Translations under genes and position numbers: made by a program
Part shown: positions 1-9,106 of the stretch, piece by piece
Numbering within the stretch: the first letter of the stretch is position 1
Layout: each line of letters begins with the position of its first letter
Assembly (NCBI GenBank): GCA_001769385.1
Contig: MEPB01000049.1
Span: 1-64,000 of the forward strand
DNA: 64,000 nucleotides
Reading direction: 5' to 3'
Source: Bacteroidetes bacterium RIFCSPLOWO2_12_FULL_35_15
GTDB taxonomy: Bacteria; Bacteroidota; Bacteroidia; 2-12-FULL-35-15
Notes under the pieces: generated by a model
Databases searched by the model: none
Told to the model about the DNA's origin: nothing
The model's input: the letters and a program-made list of their open reading frames with translations, nothing else

Positions 1-290
1 GAACGATGGGAACTTAATTCGTCTGAAACAACATAGGTCATTCCTTTTGATGAATGGATTTTTTCTCCGGTTTGTAATTCGGTAATAAATTCACCTTCTA
101 AACAATGAACGATATGTCCTTTTTGGCACCAATGGTCAGCCATGTAGCCCGTACTATATTCTACGACCCGAATTCGTAAACCGGGAAGTTGAATGGTTTG
201 CCAAAATGCAAGTCCTTTTTCACCTTTGTATTCTATTTTGGGAATGTTTTCCCAATTGATGGTTTGGAAGGGAATGTTTTCTGAATTCAT
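1..290 (-). CDS. cupin-fold protein, partial (runs off left edge)
   Basis: The reading frame opens with ATG at 290 and continues without a stop to the window edge, giving 96 residues of the N-terminal part. The protein starts MNSENIPFQTINWE and contains ADHWCQKGHIVHCLEGE followed by a typical cupin strand and YVVSDELSSHR. The clustered His, Cys and Glu residues fit a small single-domain cupin metal site. It resembles the short family that NCBI names DHCW-motif cupin fold proteins, although the order read here is D-H-W-C. No substrate can be named. The missing 3' end should be short, since these proteins are usually a little over 100 residues. Confidence 0.7.
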   Translation of the reverse strand, partial: MNSENIPFQTINWENIPKIEYKGEKGLAFWQTIQLPGLRIRVVEYSTGYMADHWCQKGHIVHCLEGEFITELQTGEKIHSSKGMTYVVSDELSSHR

Positions 291-543
291 GATTTATTTG
301 ATTTGAAGAATTTGCTAAAATAGTATTTAAAATAAATGAATTGCTATCACATAACAAAATGCTGTCGAATAGCTTATCCATTAAGCCTTAGTAGCGATGG
401 TCGATTCTTCAGTGATACTAAAGTAGTAGTAATTTCGATTTCTTTTTATTCTTCTTTTTGACTATGATGTGCAATTAAGATTTGTAAAACGGTTTAGTAA
501 AAGTCATTTTAAAAAATGAAGAATCAAATTTTTTATTCGCGTA

Positions 544-580
544 AAATAGAAATGCCCCACAAATTGTGAGGCATTTTAAC
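544..580 (-). terminator. intrinsic terminator of pruA
   Basis: On the minus strand, five bases after the pruA stop codon, AATGCC-TCACAATTTGTG-GGGCATT forms a strong hairpin (551-575 on the plus strand) followed by a T-rich tract. It closes the pruA transcript. Confidence 0.75.
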
Positions 581-584
581 TTTT

Positions 585-2225
585 TTAATCCGCCTGTAAA
601 AACGGATACCTGTAATCTGTTGGTGGCACAAATGTTTCTTTAATTGTACGAGGTGAAACCCAACGTAATAAATTAATCATGGCACCTGCTTTATCATTTG
701 TTCCTGAACCACGGGCTCCACCAAATGGCTGCTGACCTACAACTGCTCCGGTACATTTATCATTGATATAAAAATTACCGGCTGCATTGCGTAATTGTTT
801 TGTTGCATGTTCTATGGCATAACGATCTTGTGCTATAATTGCGCCTGTTAATGCATAAATAGAAGTAGTGTCAAGAATTTTTAAAGTTTCATCAAATTTT
901 TCTGCATCGTAAACATGTAATGTTAAAACTGGTCCGAATAACTCTTCGCACATGGTAACATATTTCGGATCCTTAGCAACAATGATTGTTGGCTCAATAA
1001 AATATCCTTTTGACTTATCATAATTACCACCTGCAATAATTTCTACATTTTTATCTGCCTTTGCAGCATCAATATATTTTGCCAGCTTATCAAATGATTT
1101 TTCATCAATTACGGCATTAATGAAATTGGTAAAATCTTCTGTTGGCCCCATTTTGAATGATTTCAGATCTGCCTGGACCTGAGCTTTTACTTCTTCCCAA
1201 ATGTTGGAAGGAACATAAGCACGTGAAGCAGCCGAACATTTTTGTCCCTGGTATTCAAACGCACCGCGACTTATCGCTGTTGCAACAATTTTTGGGTCAG
1301 CTGATTTATGAGCCATGATGAAATCTTTTCCACCTGTTTCACCAACAATCCGCGGATAAGTTTTAAACTTATGAATATTGTTGCCAATAGTTTTCCAGAT
1401 ATTTTGGAACACTTCAGTAGAACCAGTAAAATGAATTCCTGCAAAATCAGGATGAGAGAAAATAACTTCAGCAGCATCCGGCCCGGAAGGATAAATTAAA
1501 TTTATAACGCCATCTGGAACTCCTGCTTTCATAAATATTTCCATCAATACATTGGCGGCATAAACCTGGGTGTTGGATGGTTTCCAAACCACTACATTGC
1601 CCATCATGGCGCATGATGTCGGCAGGTTACCTGCAATAGCCGTGAAATTAAATGGAGTTAATGCATAAATAAAACCTTCTAATGGTCGCTGTTCTACACG
1701 GTTCCAAACACCAAAACCGGTTCCTGCAACAGGTGGTTGTTGTTTGTAAATTTCTGTCATGTATAACACATTGAAACGCAAAAAATCTATGATCTCACAA
1801 GCGCTGTCAATCTCCGCCTGAAAAGCATTTTTTGATTGTCCCAACATGGTTGCTGCATTTAATTTTGCACGGTAAGGGCCTGCAATTAATTCAGCAGCTT
1901 TTAAAAATATACTCGCACGATGCTCCCAGGCTAATGCTTCCCATTTTGGTTTTGCAGCTAATGCCGCATCAATGGCTTGTTTCACATGTTCTTTATTGCT
2001 TTTATGGAAATGTCCCAATGTATGTTTGTGATCATGAGGCGGAGCAATTCGGACTTTTTCATTGCTTCGAACTTCTTTTCCGCCAATATACATGGGGATA
2101 TCTAATTCTTTTGAACGTAATTCTTTAAGCATTGCTTGTGTTGCAATTCGCTCAGGGCTTCCCGGAGCATAGTTTTTAATGGGTTCGTTCACCGGTACGG
2201 GAACAGTATAAAATCCTTTTGGCAT
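585..2225 (-). CDS. pruA: L-glutamate gamma-semialdehyde (1-pyrroline-5-carboxylate) dehydrogenase
   Basis: This 546-residue aldehyde dehydrogenase oxidises glutamate semialdehyde, the open form of P5C, to glutamate with NAD+, the second step of proline breakdown in the cytoplasm. Both catalytic signatures are present: the general-base Glu in GETGGKDF (about residue 296) and the nucleophilic Cys in YQGQKCSAASR (about residue 330). Length and the conserved C-terminal block FYINDKCTGAVVGQQPFGG match the stand-alone P5CDH group rather than the fused PutA form. The start is an ATG, with a -7 box about 50 bases upstream and a terminator directly downstream, so it appears monocistronic. No proline dehydrogenase gene is in the window. 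Confidence 0.95.
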   Translation of the reverse strand: MPKGFYTVPVPVNEPIKNYAPGSPERIATQAMLKELRSKELDIPMYIGGKEVRSNEKVRIAPPHDHKHTLGHFHKSNKEHVKQAIDAALAAKPKWEALAWEHRASIFLKAAELIAGPYRAKLNAATMLGQSKNAFQAEIDSACEIIDFLRFNVLYMTEIYKQQPPVAGTGFGVWNRVEQRPLEGFIYALTPFNFTAIAGNLPTSCAMMGNVVVWKPSNTQVYAANVLMEIFMKAGVPDGVINLIYPSGPDAAEVIFSHPDFAGIHFTGSTEVFQNIWKTIGNNIHKFKTYPRIVGETGGKDFIMAHKSADPKIVATAISRGAFEYQGQKCSAASRAYVPSNIWEEVKAQVQADLKSFKMGPTEDFTNFINAVIDEKSFDKLAKYIDAAKADKNVEIIAGGNYDKSKGYFIEPTIIVAKDPKYVTMCEELFGPVLTLHVYDAEKFDETLKILDTTSIYALTGAIIAQDRYAIEHATKQLRNAAGNFYINDKCTGAVVGQQPFGGARGSGTNDKAGAMINLLRWVSPRTIKETFVPPTDYRYPFLQAD

Positions 2226-2275
2226 AGGTAGAGAAATTATAGATTATGAATGTTGAATTATAAATTTTTGAGAAG

Positions 2276-2283
2276 CAAATATA
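2276..2283 (-). promoter_or_regulatory. -7 promoter box of pruA (TATATTTG)
   Basis: The minus strand reads TATATTTG, an exact match to the Bacteroidota -7 consensus TAnnTTTG. It predicts a leader of roughly 45 bases before the pruA ATG at 2225. No clear -33 TTTG was found. Confidence 0.55.
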
Positions 2284-2461
2284 GGAAAAATGTGCTTAGA
2301 GCGGTGTATGATAGAACGCAGGTTTTTATGATCTTTAAGATCCAAATGGCATATTATCATTAAAAATGGGATGCTTTATAATTTAAAAATAAGTAAAATC
2401 TTTTTTTATCTTAACAATCATAAAAATCAGCGTACCATTTTCTTTTTTTTCTGTACCCAAA

Positions 2462-3028
2462 TTACCCAACACGTTTCTGAACAACACTTTCGATTTGTTC
2501 AAACAAAAGTTGTGGGGTGGCAGTGCGCCATGCAATGTTATTTAAGTTGCCTCCCGAGACAATGTAATAATCAATATTTGCTTGTTGAAATTCTTTTAAA
2601 ACATGTTCTCTGAAGTTCAGAAAAGCGATCCATCCATCTTCCACCTCATCAAACCATTCTTCATAATAACAATCATCGGAAGCATGAAAATTCAATACGT
2701 TTTCGCCTATTATAATAAACTTATTTATACCATATTCCATGAGACGTTCGATGATATCACGTTTTAAAATCATAATATCATTGTTAATGCAATCGTTCCA
2801 TTCGCCTATCAATTCTATGATGGCAAACTTTTGATCATAATCAACAACTAAAATTTTCAGGTATAAGGTAGGGGAGTCAATATCATCCCATTGGGGATGG
2901 ATCAGGTAATTGTAAATAGCATTTGTATATTCAAACTCGCTATACTCACGACCATAAAATGGAGATCGCTCATCTTCAGAAGCTATATAAAAATGCCGCC
3001 AGTTGTAATATGGTTCAAGATCTTGCAA
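2462..3028 (-). CDS. conserved hypothetical protein, Bacteroidota type
   Basis: The protein has 188 residues, no signal peptide and no membrane segment, and is rich in Glu, Asp, Trp and aromatic residues, with a C-terminal block WIAFLNFREHVL followed by DYYIVSGGNLNNIAWRT. The pattern of alternating hydrophobic stretches suggests a soluble alpha/beta fold. I recognise the type as a hypothetical protein found across Bacteroidota but know no function. The only plausible start is TTG at 3028: upstream in frame there is no ATG or GTG before a TAG, and the next internal Met is far inside. It stands alone between pruA and a lipoprotein gene, and no promoter was identified. Confidence 0.7.
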   Translation of the reverse strand: MQDLEPYYNWRHFYIASEDERSPFYGREYSEFEYTNAIYNYLIHPQWDDIDSPTLYLKILVVDYDQKFAIIELIGEWNDCINNDIMILKRDIIERLMEYGINKFIIIGENVLNFHASDDCYYEEWFDEVEDGWIAFLNFREHVLKEFQQANIDYYIVSGGNLNNIAWRTATPQLLFEQIESVVQKRVG

Positions 3029-3156
3029 AATCTGATTTTTTTCGAAAAAATAAGTATTTTACAAATTTACGAATCTATCTCCAATTTAAGTATTCATAAA
3101 GGCACCATTTAATTTGTCCAAATAGTATTTTATTTACTTCTGTAAAAAAGTTTGTA

Positions 3157-3187
3157 TAAAAAAACCACTAAACTTTAGTTTAGTGGC
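3157..3187 (-). terminator. intrinsic terminator of the 3209-3934 lipoprotein gene
   Basis: CCACTAAACT and AGTTTAGTGG (3165-3186) form a perfect 10-bp stem with a two-base loop, followed on the minus strand by a run of seven T. It lies about 20 bases after the lipoprotein stop codon. Confidence 0.8.
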
Positions 3188-3208
3188 TTCAAATATTGTT
3201 TTTTGTAT

Positions 3209-3934
3209 TTACATTTTCATAGCCGGCTCTTTGAATTTAGCCGGGAATTGTTTAATGATACCATCAGTAAGCATATCAGACATTTTAAGAATTTGATCAT
3301 TAACCTTATCAAAAGCTATAACATCAGCATCATAATTTTTTGTTAATCTGGCAACGGCTTCGTTGGTTGTCATAGTCAAATGTTCATGCATCATCATTTT
3401 CATTTCTTCCGGTTTCCAGTTCGGATTTGCTTTGCTTAAAAAAGCAGCAATATCATCTGCATTTTGAATCCACTTTTTATTAGCTTCACCGGCAGCTTTG
3501 GTATTTCCCATTTTATTAGCTTTTAAAAATTCTGCTGCTAAAGCAATATGGACATGTAACAAGGCAGTTAATTCTCTTCCGGCTTTTTCTCCATAATAAG
3601 GTTTAATAGCGTTACCAATATCATCCTGGTTTTTCATTAAGCGTTTCACAGCCTGATCTGTTCCCGGCAAATTATCCATGATATTGAAAATAACATTTCG
3701 GGTCCAAACAACATGGTCATCCCAATATCTTCGCATATTTGTTTTCAATTCAACAGCTGCCATGCTCATCGACATTGCTTTTTCTGTAGAAGATGCTGAT
3801 CCTGAAATTGAAGCATCAACAGTTGCTATTGAATTAAGTTCTTTTGATTCACCGCTGGATGTGCAGCCTGAAAAAATTACAGGGACAAGAAAGGATATTG
3901 TCGCTATAGAAATCATTTTGTTAATTGTTTTCAT
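3209..3934 (-). CDS. lipoprotein, helical-bundle family of unknown function
   Basis: The 241-residue product starts with a lipoprotein signal peptide (hydrophobic core then FSGC lipobox at about residue 23), so it should be anchored in a membrane facing the periplasm. The rest is helical, with LKTNMRRYWDDHVVWTRN, NIMDNLPGTDQAVKRLMKNQ and a Met/His-rich EEMKMMMHEHLTMTT. From memory, Bacillus and other proteins with this pattern (WxxHvxWTR, NLPxxD, GNAxKPxYG, IIKQFP) are often labelled acetylglutamate kinase in databases. That label cannot be right here, because no kinase motif is visible. The Met/His clusters could bind a metal, which is inference only. It is monocistronic with its own terminator. 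Confidence 0.7.
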   Translation of the reverse strand: MKTINKMISIATISFLVPVIFSGCTSSGESKELNSIATVDASISGSASSTEKAMSMSMAAVELKTNMRRYWDDHVVWTRNVIFNIMDNLPGTDQAVKRLMKNQDDIGNAIKPYYGEKAGRELTALLHVHIALAAEFLKANKMGNTKAAGEANKKWIQNADDIAAFLSKANPNWKPEEMKMMMHEHLTMTTNEAVARLTKNYDADVIAFDKVNDQILKMSDMLTDGIIKQFPAKFKEPAMKM

Positions 3935-4624
3935 GTTAATTTTTTTTAAAATAATTTTTAAATTTTTTTATAACCTGTTTTTAATTAAAATATGTACAAA
4001 ATAACAACGGATTTGATTTTTATAAAATGATTGTTGTCAATGCTTAAGTTGAGAATAATCAAGTCATTCCTAGCTTTAGTTTTATAAATAATTATAGAGT
4101 AATACGAATTCTAAATATATTATAGTCCGAAATTTAGCCCAACACACTTCTCGACTCCGCAACCATTGACGTGTTTTATAATTGGCTCTATTTCAATTAT
4201 TTAATTTGCCCCCTTCTCCAAAGGAGTCCTTCGGACAAAGGGGGACATAATCCTGTAGGCAATGAAATAGACGTCATTTTATATTGCTTTTTTTGAAAAA
4301 AAATTACCCCTCGAAATTGACAGCGCTGGTGTCAATTCGAGCGGAGTCGAGAAACGAGCGAGGCAATTTAAATTGGACTAGTTTATACTGGTAAATGGTA
4401 TAACAGAGGTTCCAAGGAGTCGATTTTGACCGAAACCATTGTTAATATTACAAGTTTGTTTTCTTGTATGGATAATTCAAATGAATAAGAGAAAGGGTAC
4501 GTTTATGTAATTCTTCAGGCTGGAGATGACTCCAATCGTTCATGGATAAAATAAAAGAAGATTAATTATGAAAAAAATCAATTGAAGTGTCGCACTATTA
4601 TAATGCCGGAGAAGGAGGGAATAA
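3935..4624. other. 690-base intergenic region without a recognisable gene
   Basis: No reading frame with protein-like composition was found on either strand. The left part (3935-4130) is very AT-rich and should hold the lipoprotein promoter. The middle (4140-4375) holds a compound palindromic repeat listed separately. The right part (4380-4624) shows no structure I can name. Confidence 0.6.
4140..4375. repeat. compound palindromic intergenic element
   Basis: Three nested structures are visible. TTCTCGACTCCGC near 4146 is matched by its reverse complement near 4342-4354, giving inverted ends about 190 bases apart. CCCCCTT ... AAGGGGG (4210-4244) forms an imperfect palindrome containing TCCAAAGGAGTCCTTCGGA. 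TCGAAATTGACA and TGTCAATTCGA (about 4312-4340) form a hairpin. No transposase is encoded. It looks like a small non-autonomous or REP-like repeat of the kind scattered in Bacteroidota intergenic regions. Confidence 0.55.
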
Positions 4625-5431
4625 TTATTTTTTATAATTTTCAACTGCTTTTCTGACACTTCCAGATTTCAATAATAATTCCTGTGCTTTTTTATAAGAA
4701 ATTTTTAATTCATCTGAAACCATTTTTGTTCCTCGGTCAACAAGTTTGTTATTACTGAGTTTCATGTCCACCATTTTGTTTCCCTTTACTCTTCCCATTT
4801 GAATCATTACAGAAGTAGAAATCATATTTAGTATTAACTTTTGTGCTGTTCCTGATTTCATTCGTGTGCTACCGGTAACAAATTCAGGACCAACAATGAC
4901 TTCAATTTTATGTTTTGAAACCTTGGCAACATTGCTGCCTTTATTACAAACAATACAAGCGGTTAAAATATTGTTTTTGTTGCATTGCTCCAATGCTCCA
5001 ATAACATATGGAGTTGAGCCGGATGCTGCAATTCCTATAACTACATCTTTTGGGTTTATTTTATTTTGTTGAAGATCTTTCCAACCTTGTTGAGTATCAT
5101 CTTCCGCAAATTCAACCGCTTTGCGGATAGCTTTATCTCCACCTGCAATTAAGCCTATTACCAAACCTTGTGGAACTCCAAATGTTGGCGGACATTCACT
5201 TGCATCCACAATCCCCAATCGTCCACTAGTGCCTGCTCCGATATAAAATAAACGACCACCTTGTTTCATTTGTTTTACAATTACAGTCACCAGCTTTTCA
5301 ATTTTTGGAATTATTTTTTCGATTATTAATGGAACTGTTTTGTCTTCATTATTAATATTAACAAGCAATTCCTTAACACTCATTTTTTCAAGTGCATTGT
5401 ATTTTGAATTTGATTCGGTCGTTTTTTTCAT
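4625..5431 (-). CDS. murQ: N-acetylmuramic acid 6-phosphate etherase
   Basis: MurQ cleaves the lactyl ether of MurNAc-6-phosphate to GlcNAc-6-phosphate and D-lactate in cell-wall recycling. The 268-residue SIS-fold protein carries the sugar-phosphate site GAGTSGRLGIVDASECPPTFG, the SIS motif IAASGSTPYVIGAL and the signature VTGSTRMKSGTAQKLILNM. It is somewhat shorter than the roughly 300 residues of E. coli MurQ, mostly at the C-terminus, where the final helical domain is compact. The ATG start at 5431 is the only good one. No MurNAc kinase or PTS transporter lies next to it, so the substrate-forming step must be encoded elsewhere. Confidence 0.93.
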   Translation of the reverse strand: MKKTTESNSKYNALEKMSVKELLVNINNEDKTVPLIIEKIIPKIEKLVTVIVKQMKQGGRLFYIGAGTSGRLGIVDASECPPTFGVPQGLVIGLIAGGDKAIRKAVEFAEDDTQQGWKDLQQNKINPKDVVIGIAASGSTPYVIGALEQCNKNNILTACIVCNKGSNVAKVSKHKIEVIVGPEFVTGSTRMKSGTAQKLILNMISTSVMIQMGRVKGNKMVDMKLSNNKLVDRGTKMVSDELKISYKKAQELLLKSGSVRKAVENYKK

Positions 5432-5509
5432 TAGTAGTTTATTTTATCATGATGTACAATAAAAAAAACAGAATACATACAGCACATATTATTGTGGTTA
5501 TAGTAAAGC

Positions 5510-5731
5510 CTAAGTCTGTTCTTTTAATTTTTTATGCTTTGAATAATAATACTCAATTATTGAAATAAGGGTCATTAGACAAAGGTGTGAAGGTACTCCG
5601 AAAAGAAAAACAAAGAGCATATTTGTAAAGGAGGCACTTTTTAAGGTGATATAAAATATAATAACTCCAATTACTAAGAATGCTAAAGCAACAAAAAGAA
5701 ACCAATTAAATACATTATATCTTGTCTTCAT
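5510..5731 (-). CDS. small two-helix membrane protein, unknown
   Basis: The 73-residue product has two predicted transmembrane helices (about residues 9-30 and 36-58) with a basic N-terminus (MKTRYN) and a basic C-terminal tail (YYYSKHKKLKEQT). I do not recognise a family. It is read in the same direction as murQ, 78 bases upstream of it, so it could be the first gene of a short transcript. Coding is supported only by length, membrane topology and the ATG start. Confidence 0.45.
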   Translation of the reverse strand: MKTRYNVFNWFLFVALAFLVIGVIIFYITLKSASFTNMLFVFLFGVPSHLCLMTLISIIEYYYSKHKKLKEQT

Positions 5732-5842
5732 TCCTCAATAACCAATTTATAGTGCGGTAAAATTAATAAATCTGAAGACTCTTGAAATAATAATTCTCTT
5801 ATAGTTGTTTTATTCGATCTCTAAACCTCTACAAAGTGGAAT

Positions 5843-5880
5843 AAAAAAAGAAAGGGCGAAAATATTTTCGCCCTTTCTTT
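5843..5880 (-). terminator. intrinsic terminator of the fused E1 gene
   Basis: AAAGGGCGAAAAT and ATTTTCGCCCTTT (5851-5876) form a perfect 13-bp palindrome with A/T tracts on both sides, so it can work in either direction. On the minus strand it follows the stop codon of the E1 gene directly and is followed by a T run. Confidence 0.85.
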
Positions 5881-8306
5881 TAATATATTTTTGGAAATTT
5901 AACAGGATTCGTTTCTCCCATCATTTCATAAACTGCGTCAAATACATCATCGGCACTTGGTTTACTGAAATAATCTCCATCAGTTCCATAAGCCGGTCGG
6001 TGTTCTTTTGCAGTTAATGTGCGAGGTTCGGAATCCAGATATTGAAATGCTTTTTGTTCTTCTACTATTTTTTGTAACATGTATGCACTTGCTCCTCCAG
6101 GTACATCTTCATCGAACACAAGTAAGCGATTTGTTTTCTTTACAGATTCAACAATTGAATGATTTATATCAAATGGTAATAATGTTTGTATATCAATTAC
6201 CTCCAACGAAATATCAGCTTCAGCTAATAGCTTTGCCGCTTCCAAGGCTATGCGACAACATGATCCATAAGTTACTAATGTAATATCTGTTCCTTCATTA
6301 ATTGTTTCAACAACTCCAATCGGAACTTTATATTCGCCTATATTCGAAGGTAATTGTTCTTTTAAACGATAACCGTTCAATGGTTCGATCACCAATGCCG
6401 GCTCATCGGCACATAAAAATGTATTGTAAAAACCTGCAGCTTGTGTCATGTTTCTTGGCACACATACATGAATTCCACGCATGGCATTAATGATCATTCC
6501 CATCGGAGAGCCGCTGTGCCAGATGCCTTCAAGGCGATGACCACGGGTGCGAATGATAACAGGTGCTTTTTGTTGTCCTTTGGTACGGTATTGTAATGTT
6601 GCCAGATCATCACTAATAATTTGCAATCCGTACAATAAATAATCTAAATATTGAATTTCACAGATCGGACGTAATCCGCGGAGTGCAAGACCAATGGATT
6701 GACCAATAATAGTAGCTTCCCGAATTCCGGTATCAAAAACACGTGCTTCGCCAAACTTTGCCTGAAGATCTTCTAAGCCTTGATTTACTCCGCCAATTTT
6801 TCCTGAATCTTCACCAAATATTACTACTTCAGGATATTTAGTAAGTATGGCATCAAAGTTTTCGCGTAACAATTTACGGGCATCCAGGATGACAGGTTCA
6901 CCATTGTATTCTGCTTTTACAGGTTTAATGTTCAATGCTCTTTTTTCTGATTCGCTATGCAGATGGGAACTATAGCGTTCATGATTTGCTAAATGTGATT
7001 CATTTAACCAGGAAAGTAACTGTGATTTTTCAGAAATATTTTCTGTACGGATCAACCTCAATACTTTTTTTAAAGCCACTAATATGTCTTTTCGAAGTGG
7101 TTCTCTATTGGATTCCAGATCGTTTTTAATTTTAGAAATAAAAGCTGCATTTGAAGATTTTGCTGCAATCATATTGATCAATTCAAGTACTTCTTTTTTC
7201 TCTTCTTTGATAGGATTTAGATAAGCGGTCCAGGCAGCAGCTTTTGCTTCAAGAACAGTTTTTTTCGCATTCTCTTCTATTTCCTTTAATTCAACTTCGG
7301 TAGATAATTTGCTTTCGAGGATCCACTCACGCATTTTTTTTATTCCATCAAAATCAATTTCCCATTGCAAACGTTCTTTCGATTTGTAACGCTCGTGAGA
7401 TCCTGAAGTACTGTGCCCTTGCGGTTGATTTACTTCTTCCACATGAATTAAAACAGGGACATGTTCTTCTCGGCACATTTTTACTGCTTTTTCATAAGTC
7501 TCACATAAATGAACATAATCCCAACCTTTTGTTTTAAATATTTCATAACCAGGCCCGCCATTTTCGCGCTGAAACCCTTTTAAAACCTCAGAAATACTTT
7601 CTTTGGTAGTTTGATATTTTTTTGGAACAGAAATTCCATGTCCGTCATCCCAAACAGACACCAACATTGGTATTTGCATGACTCCGGCTGCATTTATTGT
7701 TTCCCAAAATAATCCTTCTGAAGTACTTGCATCTCCAATAGTACCAAAAGCTATTTCATTTCCTTTGTTTGAAAATTTATTAAACTGTTCGGTTTGTAAT
7801 TCAGGATTTTGTCTGTAATGTTTGGATGCCATTGCCAATCCCAATAAACGAGGCATTTGGCTTCCTGTAGGAGAAATATCTGATGATGAATTTTTTATTT
7901 TTGTAAGATCCCTCCAGCTTCCATCCGGATTTATACTGCGGGTAGCAAAGTGGCCACCCATTTGTCGGCCTGCAGCCATTGGTTCTGCTGTAACATCAGT
8001 GTGTGCATATAATCCGGCAAACCATTGTTGTAAAGTAAGACTATTAATTGCAAACATAAATGTTTGATCACGGTAATATCCTGCACGAAAATCTCCTTCA
8101 CGAAAAACTTTTGCCATAGCTAATTGTGCAACCTCTTTACCATCACCAAAAATTCCGAATTTCGCTTTCCCTGAAAGTACTTCACGTCTTCCCATCAAAC
8201 TGGCTTCCCTGCTTTCATTAGCAATACGGTAGTCGTTTAAAACTATTTTAATGAATTCTTCTTTGGTTAATTCTGCTTTTTTTTCTGACAAAACTGTTTC
8301 AGCCAC
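5880..8306 (-). CDS. fused E1 alpha-beta subunit of a 2-oxoacid dehydrogenase (thiamine-dependent)
   Basis: The N-terminal half is an E1-alpha domain with the ThDP motif GDASTSEGLFWETINAAG and a second conserved stretch VWDDGHGISVP. The C-terminal half is an E1-beta domain (FGEDSGKIGGVNQGLEDL, IREATIIGQSIGLALRGLRP, VTYGSCCRIALEAAKLL). Together they decarboxylate a 2-oxoacid and pass the acyl group to an E2 lipoyl enzyme. A charged helical linker of about 100 residues joins the halves. The frame is open up to a TTG at 8351, but that TTG lies inside a perfect -7 promoter box. GTG at 8306 (MAETVLSEKK) is therefore the better start, giving about 808 residues. The substrate, branched-chain oxoacid or pyruvate, cannot be fixed from sequence. 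A shorter paralogue lies at 40892-42982. Confidence 0.88.
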   Translation of the reverse strand: MAETVLSEKKAELTKEEFIKIVLNDYRIANESREASLMGRREVLSGKAKFGIFGDGKEVAQLAMAKVFREGDFRAGYYRDQTFMFAINSLTLQQWFAGLYAHTDVTAEPMAAGRQMGGHFATRSINPDGSWRDLTKIKNSSSDISPTGSQMPRLLGLAMASKHYRQNPELQTEQFNKFSNKGNEIAFGTIGDASTSEGLFWETINAAGVMQIPMLVSVWDDGHGISVPKKYQTTKESISEVLKGFQRENGGPGYEIFKTKGWDYVHLCETYEKAVKMCREEHVPVLIHVEEVNQPQGHSTSGSHERYKSKERLQWEIDFDGIKKMREWILESKLSTEVELKEIEENAKKTVLEAKAAAWTAYLNPIKEEKKEVLELINMIAAKSSNAAFISKIKNDLESNREPLRKDILVALKKVLRLIRTENISEKSQLLSWLNESHLANHERYSSHLHSESEKRALNIKPVKAEYNGEPVILDARKLLRENFDAILTKYPEVVIFGEDSGKIGGVNQGLEDLQAKFGEARVFDTGIREATIIGQSIGLALRGLRPICEIQYLDYLLYGLQIISDDLATLQYRTKGQQKAPVIIRTRGHRLEGIWHSGSPMGMIINAMRGIHVCVPRNMTQAAGFYNTFLCADEPALVIEPLNGYRLKEQLPSNIGEYKVPIGVVETINEGTDITLVTYGSCCRIALEAAKLLAEADISLEVIDIQTLLPFDINHSIVESVKKTNRLLVFDEDVPGGASAYMLQKIVEEQKAFQYLDSEPRTLTAKEHRPAYGTDGDYFSKPSADDVFDAVYEMMGETNPVKFPKIY

Positions 8307-8348
8307 GTTTATTTGTTTTAATAAAATTTGTTTGAATTTATGAAGAAA

Positions 8349-8356
8349 CAAATATA
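8349..8356 (-). promoter_or_regulatory. -7 promoter box of the fused E1 gene (TATATTTG)
   Basis: The minus strand reads TATATTTG, an exact TAnnTTTG match. Transcription would start near 8342, leaving a leader of about 36 bases before GTG at 8306. It excludes the TTG at 8351 as the translation start. Confidence 0.6.
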
Positions 8357-8416
8357 CATATTTACATGATAAAAATCATGTTCGATTTGGGAGGGAAATA
8401 AAAACGAATTGGACAA

Positions 8417-9100
8417 TTAATACTTTTGGTTGTAAAGTCTAATCGCTTCTTTGTTGTATGTTCCACGTTTGTGTTTGAATATGCCAGAAATAATTGGACA
8501 TGTAATTGCCCCACCAATCATAATTCCTGAGACAATCAAATATTTAGAACCTTCATCTCCGCCGGAATAATATGATGGGAGTGATGATAATGCGAAAAAA
8601 ATTAAACTACCACCAGCAACAATTCCAAATGGAATGGCAGCAAAACCAATACTTTGCTTTTTTTTTGCTCCTTTTGCAGATTGTGCAAGTGTGTAAATTT
8701 GTGCGTCATTAGAATTCATCAAAATTTCTTGCATTTCACATTCCCTAATCTTCCATCCATCGTATATATAGTGATGCCCATCGAATTCAATTTTTTTTCT
8801 TGTTTTTACTAAAGATTCATTTTTCTTATAATAATCTTTTTTAGAATCATTTTTTATTTCTTGTACAGCAAATATTTCTTTTAAACCATTGGAATAAATG
8901 ACATACTTTATTTCCGATTTATTTTCGACATATACAGATCCATCCAACAAATTAAATTTTTTAAACTTGATCTGTGTTAGATTAACTTCAAGAATTTTTG
9001 CAATAATACTATCCCCATTTATTTTGAATATGGTATCTTGGGCTTTATTTATAGTTGAAATAAAGAGAAAAAAAGTAAAAAGAGGTACTACTTTTTTCAT
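8417..9100 (-). CDS. secreted/membrane protein, third copy of a tandem paralogue family
   Basis: This 227-residue protein has a signal peptide (cleavage near NKAQ-DT), then the Bacteroidota-type N-terminal domain DTIFKINGDSIIAKILEVNL ... IKFKKFNLLDG ... YVIYSNGLKEIF. A conserved REMQEILMNSNDAQIYTL segment follows, then two hydrophobic helices (about 150-170 and 185-205) and a basic tail ending RLYNQKY. Its two upstream neighbours share the entire layout, so the three arose by tandem duplication. It lies 6 bases after its neighbour and is probably translated from one mRNA. The function of the family is unknown; the N-terminal part is a small beta-rich domain common in Bacteroidota proteins. 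Confidence 0.7.
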   Translation of the reverse strand: MKKVVPLFTFFLFISTINKAQDTIFKINGDSIIAKILEVNLTQIKFKKFNLLDGSVYVENKSEIKYVIYSNGLKEIFAVQEIKNDSKKDYYKKNESLVKTRKKIEFDGHHYIYDGWKIRECEMQEILMNSNDAQIYTLAQSAKGAKKKQSIGFAAIPFGIVAGGSLIFFALSSLPSYYSGGDEGSKYLIVSGIMIGGAITCPIISGIFKHKRGTYNKEAIRLYNQKY

Positions 9101-9106
9101 TTTTGA

